64,000 bases of DNA from Sacculina carcini (taxonomy: Eukaryota; Arthropoda; Thecostraca; Sacculinidae): contig OU696590.1 in NCBI GenBank assembly GCA_916048095.2, positions 5,984,052 through 6,048,051 on the forward strand, given 5' to 3'. The notes under the pieces were generated by a model. That model ran no database searches. It was not told the DNA's origin and was given only the letters and a program-made list of their open reading frames with translations. Made by a program: the position numbers and the translations under genes. Positions 24,501 through 37,484 of the stretch are shown here, piece by piece. Every line of letters starts with the position of its first letter. Within the stretch, counting starts at the first letter, position 1.

Positions 24501-25475
24501 TCGTCTATAGTTTTCCAGTGGCCCTTTTTCGTTGTTGATGTTGAGTCAGCGCTGTTTCTCATCAAACAATTCGATCCAAATGGTCTGCGCTCTTTATCAT
24601 CACCGAAATTCAGTTCATACAGATCTGCTTTTCTGATGAAATTCCAAAATCGAAGAGCACTGTTTATTGTTCTTAAAAATAAAGGCAGAATTCGGACGAC
24701 AGATTTTCTAATTGCTGTACTAACCAAATGTGTGTTTGTATTTATTTCGGTGATCGTACCCAACCTTACCAAGAACCAACGCTCACATACAAGCACGAAA
24801 TCTCTACAAGATGTTCTTTAAGATGTGATGATGTGGTTGTTTTGTAGGGCTGTGACCGATCCTCGCAATGGACGAAGAGTTGCGCTCAAGAAGATGCCGA
24901 ACGTCTTCCAGACCCTGGTATCGGGCAAGCGAGTGTTTCGCGAGCTCAAAATGCTCTCCTTCTTCAAGCACGACAACGTAAGTAGTCGCCTCATACACTA
25001 ACACACATACAGAACGGGTATACAAAAGCTTGATAGGGAGAATTGTATTGTTTGTGATAATTCAGGCAAGAGGGATCAAGAGAGAGAAAATTGAAAAAGG
25101 CTTTTTAACTCACACAAATGAGTTTTGATTGTGATGAAAATTGTTTGATATATTTATTTTCGTTTTTATTCTAGGCATTTTCTCTTTCAATTTTATTATT
25201 ACTGTTAGAATCAGTATAATTAATTATTATTGATATTAACAAATTTGTTGAGGATTGATTAGTATTTTGATGTCTGGAATCAGTTAGGGGGAGGATATTG
25301 TAGGAGTTAAAAGGAGTAGGCCTAGGAGCGTTTATAGAAAGACTGGATATTGTGTGAAATACTGGGAATTTCAGGGAAGATAGGTTACTAGAGGGTTGGT
25401 TGGAGACAGGACACAGCTCCACAGTGTGATTATGTGCAGGTTTTGTCTCACGCAGTGTTTCTAAGCCTAGGTTGG

Positions 25476-25517
<42 letters not shown>

Positions 25518-25932
25518 GCTAATTCAAGGAAATTGTCAACGGAATTATGATCTCTTGTTGCCGTTCTGTGCATCTCTTGTGTGTCTTTCTATCTCAGTTT
25601 CGTCTTCGAGTGTGGTCTCTGTGTTTGTGTGTGTGTGTATGTGTGTGAATCCCCGTTGCGTTGTTGCGGTTTTGTTCGCGGTGTATTTGATCCGTGTTAG
25701 TGCCGGATTACAAGCCGGATACAGTTATGCATTGCCTCGTTGCAATGCATAGCTGTGCTCTCTGTTCGTCCCTGTAATTTTCACTAATTCAATTGTATTT
25801 TAAGAGTGCATCGGCCCATTAAACGATACGAATCCTTTTATTTACTGTATTTTGCAGTAAAAATTTTGTCTTTTTTTCACTTGCGAGGCTATTTTTATAA
25901 GTACTATTTTTTCCATTGTTCGTTTCCCACGC

Positions 25933-25965
<33 letters not shown>

Positions 25966-27658
25966 TGCAGGTTTTGTCGGCATTGGACATTCTTCAGCCT
26001 CCCGTGGTCGATTTCTTCCAGGAAATGTATCCTTTCATGTTTTTATTTTTTGCGCACACACGTTGTTCGGCATCGTGCATATGGGCAATGTTGTGTGTGT
26101 GTGTGTGTGTGCATCCTGCTTGCTGGGTGGAGTATCCCGGATTTAGGCGCTTATCGACAGTAAATTCAGCAACAAAAAATCCACAAGTATTTTGATTTTC
26201 GATGAAAGGATAGATTTTGTTTGCATAGTGCTTGTAAATGACATGTCTCTTGGGGTCTTTGGTGTTTCCCCGCTTTTCGTCCTCCCGAAAGGAGCTGTTG
26301 GCGTATTGAACGTTTGTGTTCTCTAAAGAGAAGTCTGTTTGGCCCAGTCGTTGGATCAGCATGCATTTTGTCACAATTGCCAAGATCAGTGATCCAATTG
26401 ATCATCATTCAATGATCCAATTAATCATTTATCTTGAGAGAACACCTTGACATACACATGACCTTTCACAGGTCACGTCAGCGCGTGACCCAGTTGCCCG
26501 CGATTGACTACGTGTCTGTCTGTCTGTGTGTATGTGTGTGTGGGTGTACAAGTCGTCTTATAGTGGCGGCGATGATAAAGACCACCGATACATACAATTA
26601 TCCTGTGTGTGTGCGTGTGTGTTTGTATGCGTGTCTGCTGCTGTTGTTGTAATCCTCTGGTTGACATGACGGATCAGCAAGTATCTAATCTCTCGTGCAA
26701 TCTCTGTTGCTATGCCACTTCCCTCTGTGAATGTGTATGTGTGTGTGTGCATTGGATTTTGCCGTATGCACAGTGTTATCCGTTCTTGGCCTCCACAATC
26801 GCGTTGATTTGCGCACAATACTATTCCATCATGCTATTGAATCGTGTACAGTATGGTTGCATAGGCAAATTCAATCGGATTTTCATTCACGTAATCAGTA
26901 GGGCGAATTGTGATGATGACTCTTGCATCCGTCTTGCATCATGCACATACTTGCAAATGTAGACGATATAGGCTCGTTCTCATCATATTAAACGGTTTTC
27001 ATGGTCAGACTTGATTGAGAGATTTATTCTTGTATGGACCGATCCTTCGTGAAGCGTCGAGGATGTCTAGGCGTACGGTCTAGCTTTAATACCAGCGCCG
27101 TTCAGAGATCTCTCAGAGATGACGGGACTACCGTATAATTCTGACATATTTTCACTTGGCTCTCTTTCACTCTGTTCGATCCTTCTGTCTGTCCCTACGT
27201 CTCGCTTCCTCGATTCCACGCTGCCGTGATGTTCCCTCCAGTGCTGGCTGTTTCATGGCGACTGAGCGACGGGTAGACGCTTGTCCGGGGCGGGAGGTGT
27301 GCAGAGTTCGGCTAGGGGAGGGCGTGCGGAGTCCGCAGCACCAGCGACGGGGGTTCACCTCCAGCTGTCTGGAATGTGAGCCTCCGACACACACACACAC
27401 AGACACACACACACACGCCTTTAGGCGGAACAACGCGGAGAGTTCACCCTCACTTCAATCGGTGTGTGTGTGTGTGTGTGTGTGTACACGCATGGCGGTG
27501 GTTGGAATCAATATAATTTGTCCGCGTGTTGAGTGTGCTCTTTAAAGACCCAGATCTCCCCTCTCAGCGTTGTTGTTTTCCCCTACGCTGCTGCCGTTGA
27601 TGCTGTGAACGCCTGCTAAGTCTCCATCCCATCTGTTGTTGTGTCGAAGCGCAGGGTG

Positions 27659-27711
<53 letters not shown>

Positions 27712-30700
27712 CTGGTCTAGGGGAGAAGTGGCAGCTAGATGGGGCGGCTCTCATCTCCGTGACTACCGCGTCTCGTCCCCCAATCTCACAGCTTGTTGCT
27801 GGCAGTGTGTGCTCTCGTCTGGAATATCCCCTCCTCCCTCCGTGTGTTTGTGGAAGAGTGAGAGCGCGCGACGTGTTCCCCCTCTTTTCCTCCCCAACTG
27901 TGCCCCGTCATTCTCAACGGTCAGGTATTTAATGTGTGTGTGTTAGTGAGTGTCTAACGCTGCCTGGCTGTGCCTGTGCGTCTGCTTGTTGCTGCCCCGT
28001 TTTCGATCAATATTGAATGATGGCCATGGCTGCTGGTGCGCATTTCCTGCGGGTTAACGACCTCACACTAGGGCAGCGACATCATCCGATAGCACCTGTA
28101 CATCATTGACTGCTAACTCAATTCAATTACCGCTGTTCGGACGAGTGAATGCAGTGTCAACGCGAGGTCTTATGTCCCTCCGAAGGCAATAATTGGGCTC
28201 CATTATATATAAATCACCATTATAACAGAGGTTGGACTTTGAGAAAATGCTGTTACGAGCAGCCCCTCGGTCTCCATTTAGCTGTGCACTTTTATGCGCC
28301 ACTTTGTGATTAATTTTTATATCATGCATGAGGCGACGGGGTCTGTCAACAACCTCTGCCCTCCGGCCGGGGTGTGCGGCTGTCGGCTGCTACCACTCTG
28401 AGTTAATATGTCCGGTTGTGTGGCCGATTTCCGCGCGGCTGGTTGGGCTCAGTACGGCCGCTCAGGCTTTATTTGTCGTCGGAACGGACTCTGAGGAATC
28501 TGGTGTTTGGTGTGCCAGCACCGTTAGCTGCGTTGTCCACCATAAACGGTCCGCCCGTCCTCTAGCCAACAATCAATCTGCACAAGGTTAGCAGCTTCAT
28601 TGTGTGCCAGTAATTCTGCCGGTTTTGTGTGTCTTTTCAACGGGTCGACGATAGCGGCGGCTTTTCCGCTCGATCAAGCAGTGTGTGAGTCGTCCGCGTC
28701 CACTCTTTCACGGCTCTCTGTCGCCAGACCGAAGACCAGTTTGGGGCCGGGCTTGGAGACGGACCTTGGACAGCTTTCGGCGTCAAAATGCATAAGTGAA
28801 AGCGTGTCGACCGACCGGTATTCCTCAAATTCATTTGGCCAACATCTGTCCATCTGCCCGATAGATGAACAGTGATAATGAAAGTGTACCATTCCGACGA
28901 CAAGAAAGCACCTGGATTTATCAGGCCGATCTTATCCCAATCTTGTAACATAGCTTGTCTTCGAGGTTTTTCTTGTCTGTTCCGCATCTTTTTTTCCGCA
29001 GTAGGTCTAAGTAATTTAGTGTAGATCCTTCTCAGGTTCTCTCCTAGACTCCGCAATACATGCCAAGTATACTGTACGTGGGGTTAATATCATTATAAAT
29101 CAGGAGAGTTACTCTAGGAGAGGTTGAGGCATACTCCATATGCTAGAAAGATCCCCGAAGACAGTTATAAGACACGTGAGTGAGTGTTGTGTTTGTGCAT
29201 TCGTGTTTGTGTCCTTGACTGGTGGCTGTGCACGATTGCCATGTCCCGATGGTCACAGATACGTGATCACAGAGTTGATGCAGAGCGATCTGCACAAGAT
29301 CATCGTGTCTCCACAACATCTGTCTGCCGACCACGTCAAGGTCTTCCTCTACCAGATCCTCAGAGGTCAGAATCTTCACACATGCACACTTGTTCAAAGG
29401 GGAGTTATGTTTATCACGCCCCTAACCTAACCTAGTAACCTAACCTAAGATAGAAAGAGTAAGACTGTCTGGGTTGTAACAGAACGGCTTAACTGGCTAT
29501 TATAACTGGTCTTATGACTTTACTATGCTTGCACTTGCAATGTTCATGTTGCAGCTTTTAGCGCTTGCGCTCTTCCTGTGTTGCTTTGTTCTGTGCAAAA
29601 ATAATTATATTTATTAATATTATAATTAATATTTTCTTGTTTGTTTGCTTGTGTGTGTGTGTGTGTTATCTTGATCTTGTCATTGCTAAACACCTAGTCA
29701 ACTGCTAATTAGTGTGTGAACGCTAGCATATCACGTTGTGTATTTCTCTATTGATGTTTCTGTCTTTGCTTGGTCGTCGTCCTGGTCCTATTCTCTACCA
29801 GGTAATTGACCTCTCGTGTGACAATTTATAGCCGAACCCTTTTGACTGTGTGTGAGTGTATGTGTGTGTGTGTGTGCTTGTGAGTGTGTGTCGGTTCAAG
29901 GTCATTTGGTCTTTGCTAATTCCCCTCGTCTTTCTATCGTCTCTGTCTGTGTGTGTGTGCATGTCTGTCTTTCTGGGTGTCTGTTTCGTTTGCTTTGTGT
30001 GTGATTCCTATGTTTTGCGGCTTCACCGTGTGTGTTTGTGTGTGTTTCTTCAGCTGTGTCCACTGTGTGTATGCATGTGTGTGTGTGTGTGTGTCTTTGT
30101 CAGCTTCTTGGTCGTAATTGTCTGTGTGTCTGTGTGTGTGTGTGTGTGTGTGGAACAAGAAGTGACCTGTACAAACACACACACACACACACTGGTACTA
30201 ATACACCGCTTGAGGCTACCCTTCAGACAAGACATTGGTTTGGCATTGAAACCTGCACACACACACACAAACACGGATTGCCGACACACGCACATACATA
30301 CAGTGTCTGTCAAAGTGGTTTGTCGGTCAACATGTTTTTGCATGCGCCAGCTTGTGTGTGTGTGTGTATGTTTCCGTGTGTATGTGATTGAGTGTATGTG
30401 TGTGTTGTGTTTGGGGACGCATATTTGTCCCATATATTTTTGTCCCCATAGTTTTTGTGCTTTTACGTAGGTTGTGTTATTGCTTTTGCAATTTCTCTGT
30501 TTCTATATAAGCCCCTGTGTGTGTGTGTGTGTGTGTGTGTGGGCATGTTTTGTCCTGTTTTTATCTAGTCTGTCTGTTTTCTGTGTGCCTATGTCTGTGT
30601 GTGTGTGTGTCTTTGTCTGGTAACTCGATATGATCAATGGTCGATCATTGTTTGTACTATGCGTTTGTTCACACTACAGGGTACAAAAAAATATGATTGC

Positions 30701-33700
30701 CCTACATTGTACACACATGTTTGTATGCGCGTGTGTGTGTCTGTTTTTCCTCAGTCTTTTTCTATCGTGCTATCTTTGTTCGTCTGTTCGTCTGTCGAGT
30801 GCTCCTGAGTAAATCTACTTGATGTATTTACAGCAGGAAATGTTTGTGTATGTGTGTGATAGACTCATTAATTGTTTAATTAACTCAGTATTGAAATATC
30901 CTTCATAATTATTAGGCCAAGTATATAATTGCTTCATAGGTATCCATAGATGGGCGATGTATATACCTACATATGCATAATATATGTAGTTATATTCAGT
31001 TATAATGATTTCGCAATTTTTTACTTGAAATATTTATGCTGGGAGTGGAGAAAAAGTATCTTATATATCCGTAAAATATTACACAATTAAGTATAGAAGA
31101 CGGTCTCGAAGAAATACTATCTTATTTAACCAGGGTTCTCTTATAACCTGGGTATTTGTTTCAAAACTACCACACACACCCCACTTGACTCCTTCTAGCT
31201 ACGCCCTTGCCAATTTATATTCTCCAAGTCACCACACCACCGCATGATGTCAACACACACACACACACAATGATTGCGAATGATTGCCTATTGGTAAACC
31301 CCCAACTTGTATTTATGTGGTGTGTGTGTGTATGTGGGTGTCATATGTCCGTGTGTGTGTGTGTGTGGGTGTATGTTTTCACCCAAAGTGGCATTTTTCA
31401 CTTTCTCCTATGTTGTTGATCTTGGTGTGTGTGTGTGTGTGTGCAGGTGTGTGTGTATTTTTCACGCTCCGTTTGTCACACTGGTTGTATTGTGGTTTTG
31501 GCGTTCGCTGTAAAGTATTAGTGATGGTACATGCACACACACAAACACACACACACACACACACACACTTGGGTTGCAGTCAGTGTATGCGCCGTTATAC
31601 CGTTGTTGGTCTTGTAACGGTCTTTGATTCAATTATGTCCACAGCAGTATCGTTTAACTCACACAAACACACACACACCAACACACACATATTCTTACAC
31701 GTCTTCTCTTCTAATCTCTTTTCTCACCTTTTCGCTATTTTTGTGTGTTCAAAGTGAGTGGAAAGACGGTTGTAAACCATCTCGATGCTTTTTTATATAT
31801 AAAATAGCATTTATTTGTGTGTGTGTGTGTGTGTGTGTGTTTGGCTTATTCACATATATGTGTGTGTGTGTGTGTGTTTATCTACAGTTGTATTTTCAGT
31901 CCACTGTTGACTGTTGTCTGTTGTTCTGTCTATGCTATGTCTCATGTTGTCAATGAGTTTCTCTGAAACACACACACACACATGTGTGTGTGTGTGTGCT
32001 TCACTGGTATACTTGACCTACTTACCAGCGACTAGTCTAGAATAACACACACGTGTGTGTGTGTGTGTGTGTGTGTGTATTTGGTAGTTGTCCTTGTGAA
32101 GTGTGTGTGTGTGTGTGTGTGTGTCTTGCATTTTACGCAGGGCGTCCTTTTCCCATGGAACATTCCCCCATAGAACATTTTCCCATGTGTGTCAAGGTCA
32201 TTGTGCGCTATTACCACACTTTAATTACCACACTTTCTGGAGGGGTGTAGTGAAATGTGCCTCTGGGGATTATATAGATCAGGGGCTTCTCAAACTTTTT
32301 GTGGTTAATTACCCGATTTTACAAACATGTTTTTCGACAAACATATTTGACTTTGACAAACATAGTTGGTTTGTCTTATATGACCTGCTTATATAATCGT
32401 GTGACGTGGGTGTTTATTATGGGCATACCACACTTTATGACGCCATACCTTACTGTCGTATACCGCGGCAGCACATACACCTGCCATATTAACACGGCCC
32501 TATATGAGATTGATATGTGTGTGTGTGTGTGTAGGTCTCAAATATCTTCATTCGGCCAGAATATTACACAGAGACATCAAGCCTGGTAACTTGCTTGTCA
32601 ATTCCAACTGTGTTCTCAAGGTGACTCACCACACTCTCTCTCTCACACACACACTCTCTTTTCACACTTCTCTCAACGGTTTAATTCGATCTGTTCTCAG
32701 TCATAACTGTATATACGTTCTGTCTATAATTCTGTTGATATTCAAATTAGTCTACTACTTATTACTTACTTTGTGCAATTACTTATGATTTGTTTTACTT
32801 ACTGCTTACTTTATTAGTTTATGGTGCTTACGTATTATCGGGAGGACCTTTAGGTTAGGTTAGGTTAGGTTTGTTTTAACCGTTTCAATAAAATTAAAGT
32901 AAATTATTTATTGAAACGGTTAAAACAAACCTAACCTAACCTAACCTAAACAAACCTAACCTAACCTAACCTAAACAAACCTAACCTAACCTAACCTAAA
33001 CAAACCTAACCTAACCTAACCTAAAGGTCCTCCCGATAATACGTAAGGACCTAGTTTATTTTTAGTATTCTTTACTTTATTACTCAATTACTTGCGTTCT
33101 TCAATCAATTTTACAATTATTTTACTTTACGTGTGATTGTGAGTTTTACAATGTATCGGAATAGGCGTTCTATAGTTGTGTTTATACTCTCGTCGAATTT
33201 GCATAATTAGAAATGTAATTGTGTGCTAATTTACATAATATTTAATAATTGTGATAACTTTGTTCTCGCATTAGCCCATTACCATTATACGGCATCGCTT
33301 GAAAATGATCATATTTCGTAGTTTTTTTTGTCTATATTAACACACATATTTAATAATTAGGCTATATTTATTACAAAAATTTCTTTTTTTTCATATCGAC
33401 GCAATATTTCCACACAAAAATATCGACTTAAATCAATTGATACACAAATTATGTATGTGTGTGTGTGTGTGTCAGATTTGTGACTTTGGCTTGGCGCGTG
33501 TTGAAGAGCCGAATCGACGGCGCCACATGACTCAAGAAGTGGTGACTCAGTACTACCGTGCGCCAGAGGTACTGCTGGGCGCTAGTCACTATGACTCGGC
33601 TGTCGACATCTGGTCCGTCGGCTGTATTTTCGCCGAGCTACTGGGCAGACGCATTCTCTTCCAGGTGGGGGCTAATTGTGGGGGGTAATGAGATCGGGGG

Positions 33701-36658
33701 GGGGGGGGGTGTTTGAAAACTGAATTTGGAAATGTGCAGGAATTGTGAGCTAAACTATTATATAGTGCATTGTGGGAGTTGGTAACTTGTGAATTTAACA
33801 ATTGAGCATAGAAAATGTGTATTTTAGCAGAATAACACGTTTATAAGTTTCTGTCCTGTGAAAATCATCTATAAACTTTTTTTCTTCCAAAATATTGCGT
33901 AAAGTAATTGGTTAATTTTGTGGTAATATCATATACAACACACATGCACAAACACATTAACATTGTGATAATTCCGCGTCAATTATAGGTGTCGCTGTCA
34001 TCGTTTTTACAACACCATCTATACTATGAAATTGCTGTGTTAAGTGTTATATACAATATCTACAAGATACAACACATCAATGCACATTGCCTTAGTGCAG
34101 GGGTTCCCAAACTTTTTCGCTCCCCAGGATAGAAACGGAGGGCTCCCAGTAACCCCCCAGTAAAAATAAGAGAAGTTTGAAAATTCACCTTTATACTGAA
34201 TTCTTACCATTGAATGTATTCGAAAATACAAAGAAAAAAACATCAGGTGTTAATGAAATGGAATTTGTTTGTGCAAATTTTTACGGATGCAACAAATTCT
34301 CGTACGGTTCTCAGGACCCCCTGAAGTGGCCTCATAATCCCACGGTTTGGAAACCTCTGCGATTAGTGGCATGTCGATGACATGCTGTTATAACGATCAC
34401 AGCGCCATCTATACTTCTAGTGTGTTTTTTCTTACAACCTCTAGTTTCTTCTTTCTTTCAACTTTCTGTTTGTTTTTACCTTCTTGTTTATACGCAGGCT
34501 TCGTCACCGATTGAGCAATTGGAGCTCATCACCGACCTGCTCGGCTCTCCCAGTGTTGATGAGCTGGTGACGGCGTGTGCCGGCGCGCGTCAGCACATGA
34601 TGCGACGTCCCTTCAAGCCGTCCGCTCTGCACGCCCTCTATACGTTGTCGCCGGAAACCAGTCCCGACGCCGTGCATCTGCTAGTGCAAATGCTCGCTTT
34701 CAATCCGGTCAGTGTGTGTTTATGTGTGTGTGTGTGTGTTTCTGGGTGTCAATATGTGTGTGTGTTTCTGGGTGTATGTCAATATGTGTGTGTGTTTCTG
34801 GGTGTGTGTCAATATGTGTGTGTGTGTGTGTTTCTGGGTGTCAATATGTGTGTGTGTTTCTGGGTGTATGTCAATATGTGTGTGTGTGTGTGTGTGTGTG
34901 TCAATATGTGTGTGTGTTTCTGGGTGTCAATATGTGTGTGTGTGTGTGGGTGTATGTCAATCTGTGTGTGTGTGTTTGTTTGTCAATCTGTGTGTGTGTG
35001 TGTGTGGGTGTGTGTCAATATGTGTGTGTGTGTGTTTGTTTGTCAATCTGTGTGTGTGTGTGGGTGTATGTCAATCTGTGTGTGTGTTTGTTTGTCAATC
35101 TGTGTGTGGGTGTGTGGGTGTATGTCAATCTGTGTGTGTGTTTGTTTGTCAATATGTGTGTGAGCGTTTATGTGTTTGTGTGTGTGTGTGTGAGCGTTTA
35201 TGTGTGTTTGTCGATATATGTGTGTGTGTGTGTGAGCGTTTATGTGTGTGTTTGTTTTGTGTGTGGGCTTTTATGTGTGTTTGTGTGTGTGTGTGTGTGT
35301 GTGTCTAAGTATGTATGTGAAGCTGTGTGTGTGTGTGTGTTGTTTTTTTCTGCAATACAATGCACGTCCATTTAGCACCACACACACACACACACACATG
35401 CGCACACACACAAGACACACTCAATATTAATTTTTCAACGAATTTTTCATCACTAAATCAAACTAAACAAACAATGACAAAAAACGAAAATGACAATAAC
35501 AAATATATTTTAAAAAGTGTGTATTTATCTGTCCGTGTGTGTGTGTATGTCTGTATGTACGTTTATGTATGTCTGTGTGTGTGTTAGTTGAAGAGGCTGA
35601 GTGTGTATGATGCGCTATCACATCCGTATTTGGACGAGGGTCGGCTGCGCTACCATGCGTGTATGTGTTGTTGTTGCTGGAGTATGGCTGGTCAGAGGCA
35701 GTACACGCTAGACTACGAGCCCACCGCCCAACAGCCGTTCGATGACCTCTGGGAGCGCCAGCTGACCTCGGTGCAACAGGTCAAAGGTCAGTGACCTCTC
35801 ACACATACATGCATACATTCACGGTTCATAACATGTGGAAAATTCGGTATTTTTTCCAAAATGTGTGTGTGTTTTTATTTTTTGTATAATCATTTTTGGT
35901 GATATTTATTTATGTGCAACAACTGAATTTATTCAGAGGGTGAAAAACACGTTATGTTTGTGTGTTCTTATCGCCAACACACAAACATGGTTATTTAATG
36001 TGTATGTATGTGTGTGTGCTTGCAGACGGAATCCGGCGTTTTATCATCGGACAAATGAGTCCGGATAAGGTTCCGTTGTGTATCAATCCTCAGTCAGCCG
36101 CTTATAAAAGCTTTGCCAGGTACAAACACACACATGAGAGGTTCTCGGTTCGATTCCAACTAGCGGCTTTGTTTTTTCGTCTCAGATTGACTGTAAGGCT
36201 ATGGATTGGATATGGATATATGCGCTCCACATTCTACTAGCCAATGTTGATAGAAGATCATACAAGAATTCACTGAAAACCAAATTTGGAAGATTTAAAA
36301 ATGCAACATTCATTATTTTTTCTTACAAATTCATTTTTCGTGATATTTCCAAATGTAGTCTTTTCAGTGTTTTTGTGTGTGTGTGTGTGCAGTTATAAAT
36401 TAATTTCGCTCGAAATAAAATGCTCAGAAAACACACACAAAAACGAAACGTAATTAATATCAGCTCTCTGCGCGTTCTGAATAACTTCTGAATTCATTCC
36501 GAAGCACACAAACTCTCCAGTGCGAATCGAACAGATCCTATATCTAGCTTGTTTGTCTATATGTGTGTGTGTGTGTGTGTGTCTGTATGTACGTGGTCAG
36601 TTCTACAGTGGCGCATCCTAGCGAACTGCCGCCTTCGCCACATCACTGGGACGCGTGA
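15136..36658 (+). CDS. NLK: Nemo-like kinase, complete, ten coding exons
   Basis: Coding exons: 15136-15362, 24848-24977, 25971-26026, 29259-29365, 32535-32620, 33476-33664, 34498-34707, 35588-35786, 36026-36119, 36601-36658 (TGA). All junctions are GT-AG and in phase; product 451 residues. Start: ATG 15136 in GCCCATGG context. The N-terminus is Ala/Ser/Gln-rich and lacks the long His tract of vertebrate NLK. Kinase landmarks: glycine loop [10 protein letters not shown] (~67-76), VALKK lysine (~90), HRD in [10 protein letters not shown] (~185-187), DFG (205-207), the NLK-specific activation motif TQE (221-223, where other MAPKs have TxY), then YYRAPE. The C-terminal extension keeps the Cys-rich [10 protein letters not shown], the [16 protein letters not shown] block (here [12 protein letters not shown]) and a final exon reading [14 protein letters not shown], matching the vertebrate end. 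NLK is a proline-directed Ser/Thr kinase acting in Wnt/TCF and Notch signalling. Identity is essentially certain. Confidence 0.97.
15862..15929 (+). mobile_element. tRNA-Thr-like SINE head
   Basis: Anticodon-loop region CTTTGTAAAC (TGT anticodon), GAGGTCC and B box GGTTCGATTCC. The 5' acceptor side does not pair with the 3' side, which favours a SINE over a functional tRNA. A second B-box-like block (GGTTCAAATC) lies at about 16062-16072. Confidence 0.5.
16439..16690. repeat. CA then GT microsatellite pair
   Basis: A CA/CATA run (16439-16530) and a GT run (16627-16685) on the same strand, able to pair as a hairpin. Confidence 0.8.
17341..17545 (+). mobile_element. tRNA-Val-derived SINE, 3'-truncated copy
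   Basis: Matches 3528-3735: GGACTGCGTGGTGTATTGG head, CCTCACAAGCGGGAGG arm, body as far as CTAATACGTCTTCCG. It lacks the last ~80 bases. Confidence 0.85.
19390..19825 (+). mobile_element. hAT-like inverted-repeat element, copy 1
   Basis: Left end CAGTGGTTCTTAACC, right end GGTTGAGAACCAC (near 19800-19813), about 420 bases, no transposase. The first 250 bases match 21284-21560 closely (GGAATGGAAGAGTTG, TTTACTTTGATGTAACAACT, AAGAAGTGGGGAATCAGTGAG). The AGTGGTTCTCAACC-type end is common in hAT-derived MITEs. Confidence 0.75.
20500..20696 (+). repeat. ~200-bp dispersed repeat, copy 2
   Basis: Near-identical to 11938-12140; differences include AAGACCAAGTG for AAGGCCAAATG. It lies in NLK intron 1. 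Confidence 0.8.
21284..21560 (+). mobile_element. hAT-like inverted-repeat element, copy 2
   Basis: Ends CAGTTGGTTCTTAACC and GGTTGAGAACCACTGG. Shares its interior with 19390-19660. Non-autonomous. Confidence 0.75.
23080..23245 (+). repeat. Short tandem array (GTGATATGGTGTTAAT unit)
   Basis: About five 17-19-base units, then a doubled ~70-base unit (GGTATGGTGTATATCTGCG ... ATCGTTGATGA). Confidence 0.8.
27150..28880. other. GC-richer islands in NLK intron 3, no gene recognised
   Basis: Two blocks (27160-27400 and 28328-28870) are clearly richer in CG than the intron around them and carry open frames on both strands (for example 28328-28591 plus, 28637-29056 minus). None has a recognised domain. 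They could be a decayed transposon, a nested gene or an alternative exon region. A pure GT run lies at 27660-27710. Confidence 0.3.
29366..32534 (+). other. NLK intron 4, GT/CA tracts only
   Basis: Alternating GT and CA runs (29850-30160, 30510-30540, 31320-31560, 31810-32120) and a single left end of a hAT-like element near 32281 (GGGGCTTCTCAAACTTT). No exon seen; the 32.5-kb exon follows a GT tract directly. Confidence 0.7.
32827..33047. mobile_element. CCTAA-bearing foldback element
   Basis: Left arm CTTACGTATTATCGGGAGGA plus TTAGG repeats, and right arm its reverse complement, around a short A/T loop. The left arm has one TTAGG block; the right arm has four copies of a ~25-base unit built from CCTAA. 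The element is in NLK intron 5 and encodes nothing. Confidence 0.8.
34097..34366 (+). mobile_element. hAT-like inverted-repeat element (CAGGGGTTCCCAAAC ends)
   Basis: Left end CAGGGGTTCCCAAACTTTTT and right end GGTTTGGAAACCTCTG, 270 bases apart in NLK intron 6, no transposase. Confidence 0.65.
34708..35340 (+). repeat. GT minisatellite filling NLK intron 7
   Basis: Begins at the donor of the exon ending at 34707. Units are a GT run plus TTTCTGGGTGTATGTCAATA or TTTGTTTGTCAATCTG variants, about 20-45 bases each. Its long translated frames are artefacts. Confidence 0.9.
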
Positions 36659-37484
36659 CGTCATCGCCAGTGAAGTCAAACAACAACCGCCATCGCCAAC
36701 TATAGATGGCAGAACCATCGCTAGCAGTCTGCGACTTCAATCTCGCGATTAATATAGGTGGCAGCACCGCTGATAATTACGAAAAATTCTCCTGTACATT
36801 GTAAATGTGTTTGTTTGTGTTTGTGTGTGTCTTATGGTGAAGGTTTTCCGCAAGTGTGTGTATGTATGTATGTTTGTCTGTGTGTAGATCTCCACAGCAC
36901 GTATGTATGTGTGTGTGTGTGTGTCAGTGTGTATTACAGCCATGTCTTTCAACTGAGGTCTACTAATTGCTAATTTGACATTTTTCAGCGGTTTCTTGCA
37001 TAGCTAGCTCTGTGCATATCTGTATGTGTGTGTGTGTCTGTATGTTTGTGTGTTTTATGTTTTACGTGTTTGCGTCGATTTTCTGGTTCGATTTTATTGT
37101 TGACAATTGTTTTTAGTGCTCGCTAGATTGTAGACGTTTCTCCGATGAATTTCTTCATTGGAACATTTTGCAAATATTCATTGTGCGACTTTTTTTCTTG
37201 CGCGCAACTCTGCGCGTTCCCAATATTAGCTCCACGTGTGTGTATGTCTGTGTGTGTGTGTGAAAACGACGTTCCGTTTTTGTGCTGCCTCGATTTCACT
37301 GCCATCTGGCGGTGGGATTTTCGTCAAGACCTCGTACATGCCTCTGTATGTGTATGTATGTATGTTTGTCTGTGTGTGTGTATGTTATCTTGTAGCGGAT
37401 TGACTGACGTAAGCCAATATACGTCTTTTTTTGTAGTCTGCGTGTTTGTGTGCTGAAACTTTTTGTGCAGTGGCGGCGTCAGGT

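Larger units (their letters stand above)
15363..24847 (+). other. NLK intron 1 (9.5 kb), repeat-filled
   Basis: Donor GTCAGT, acceptor TTTTGTAG. Contains tRNA-like SINE heads, a truncated tRNA-Val SINE, two hAT-like inverted-repeat elements, the second copy of the 200-bp repeat and many GT tracts. No internal exon was recognised. Two overlapping open frames on opposite strands at 24434-24821 have no recognised homology. Confidence 0.75.

Noticed and set aside
24434..24821. Gene just upstream of NLK exon 2
   Set aside because: Two overlapping open frames on opposite strands with no domain, no repeat family and no splice support.
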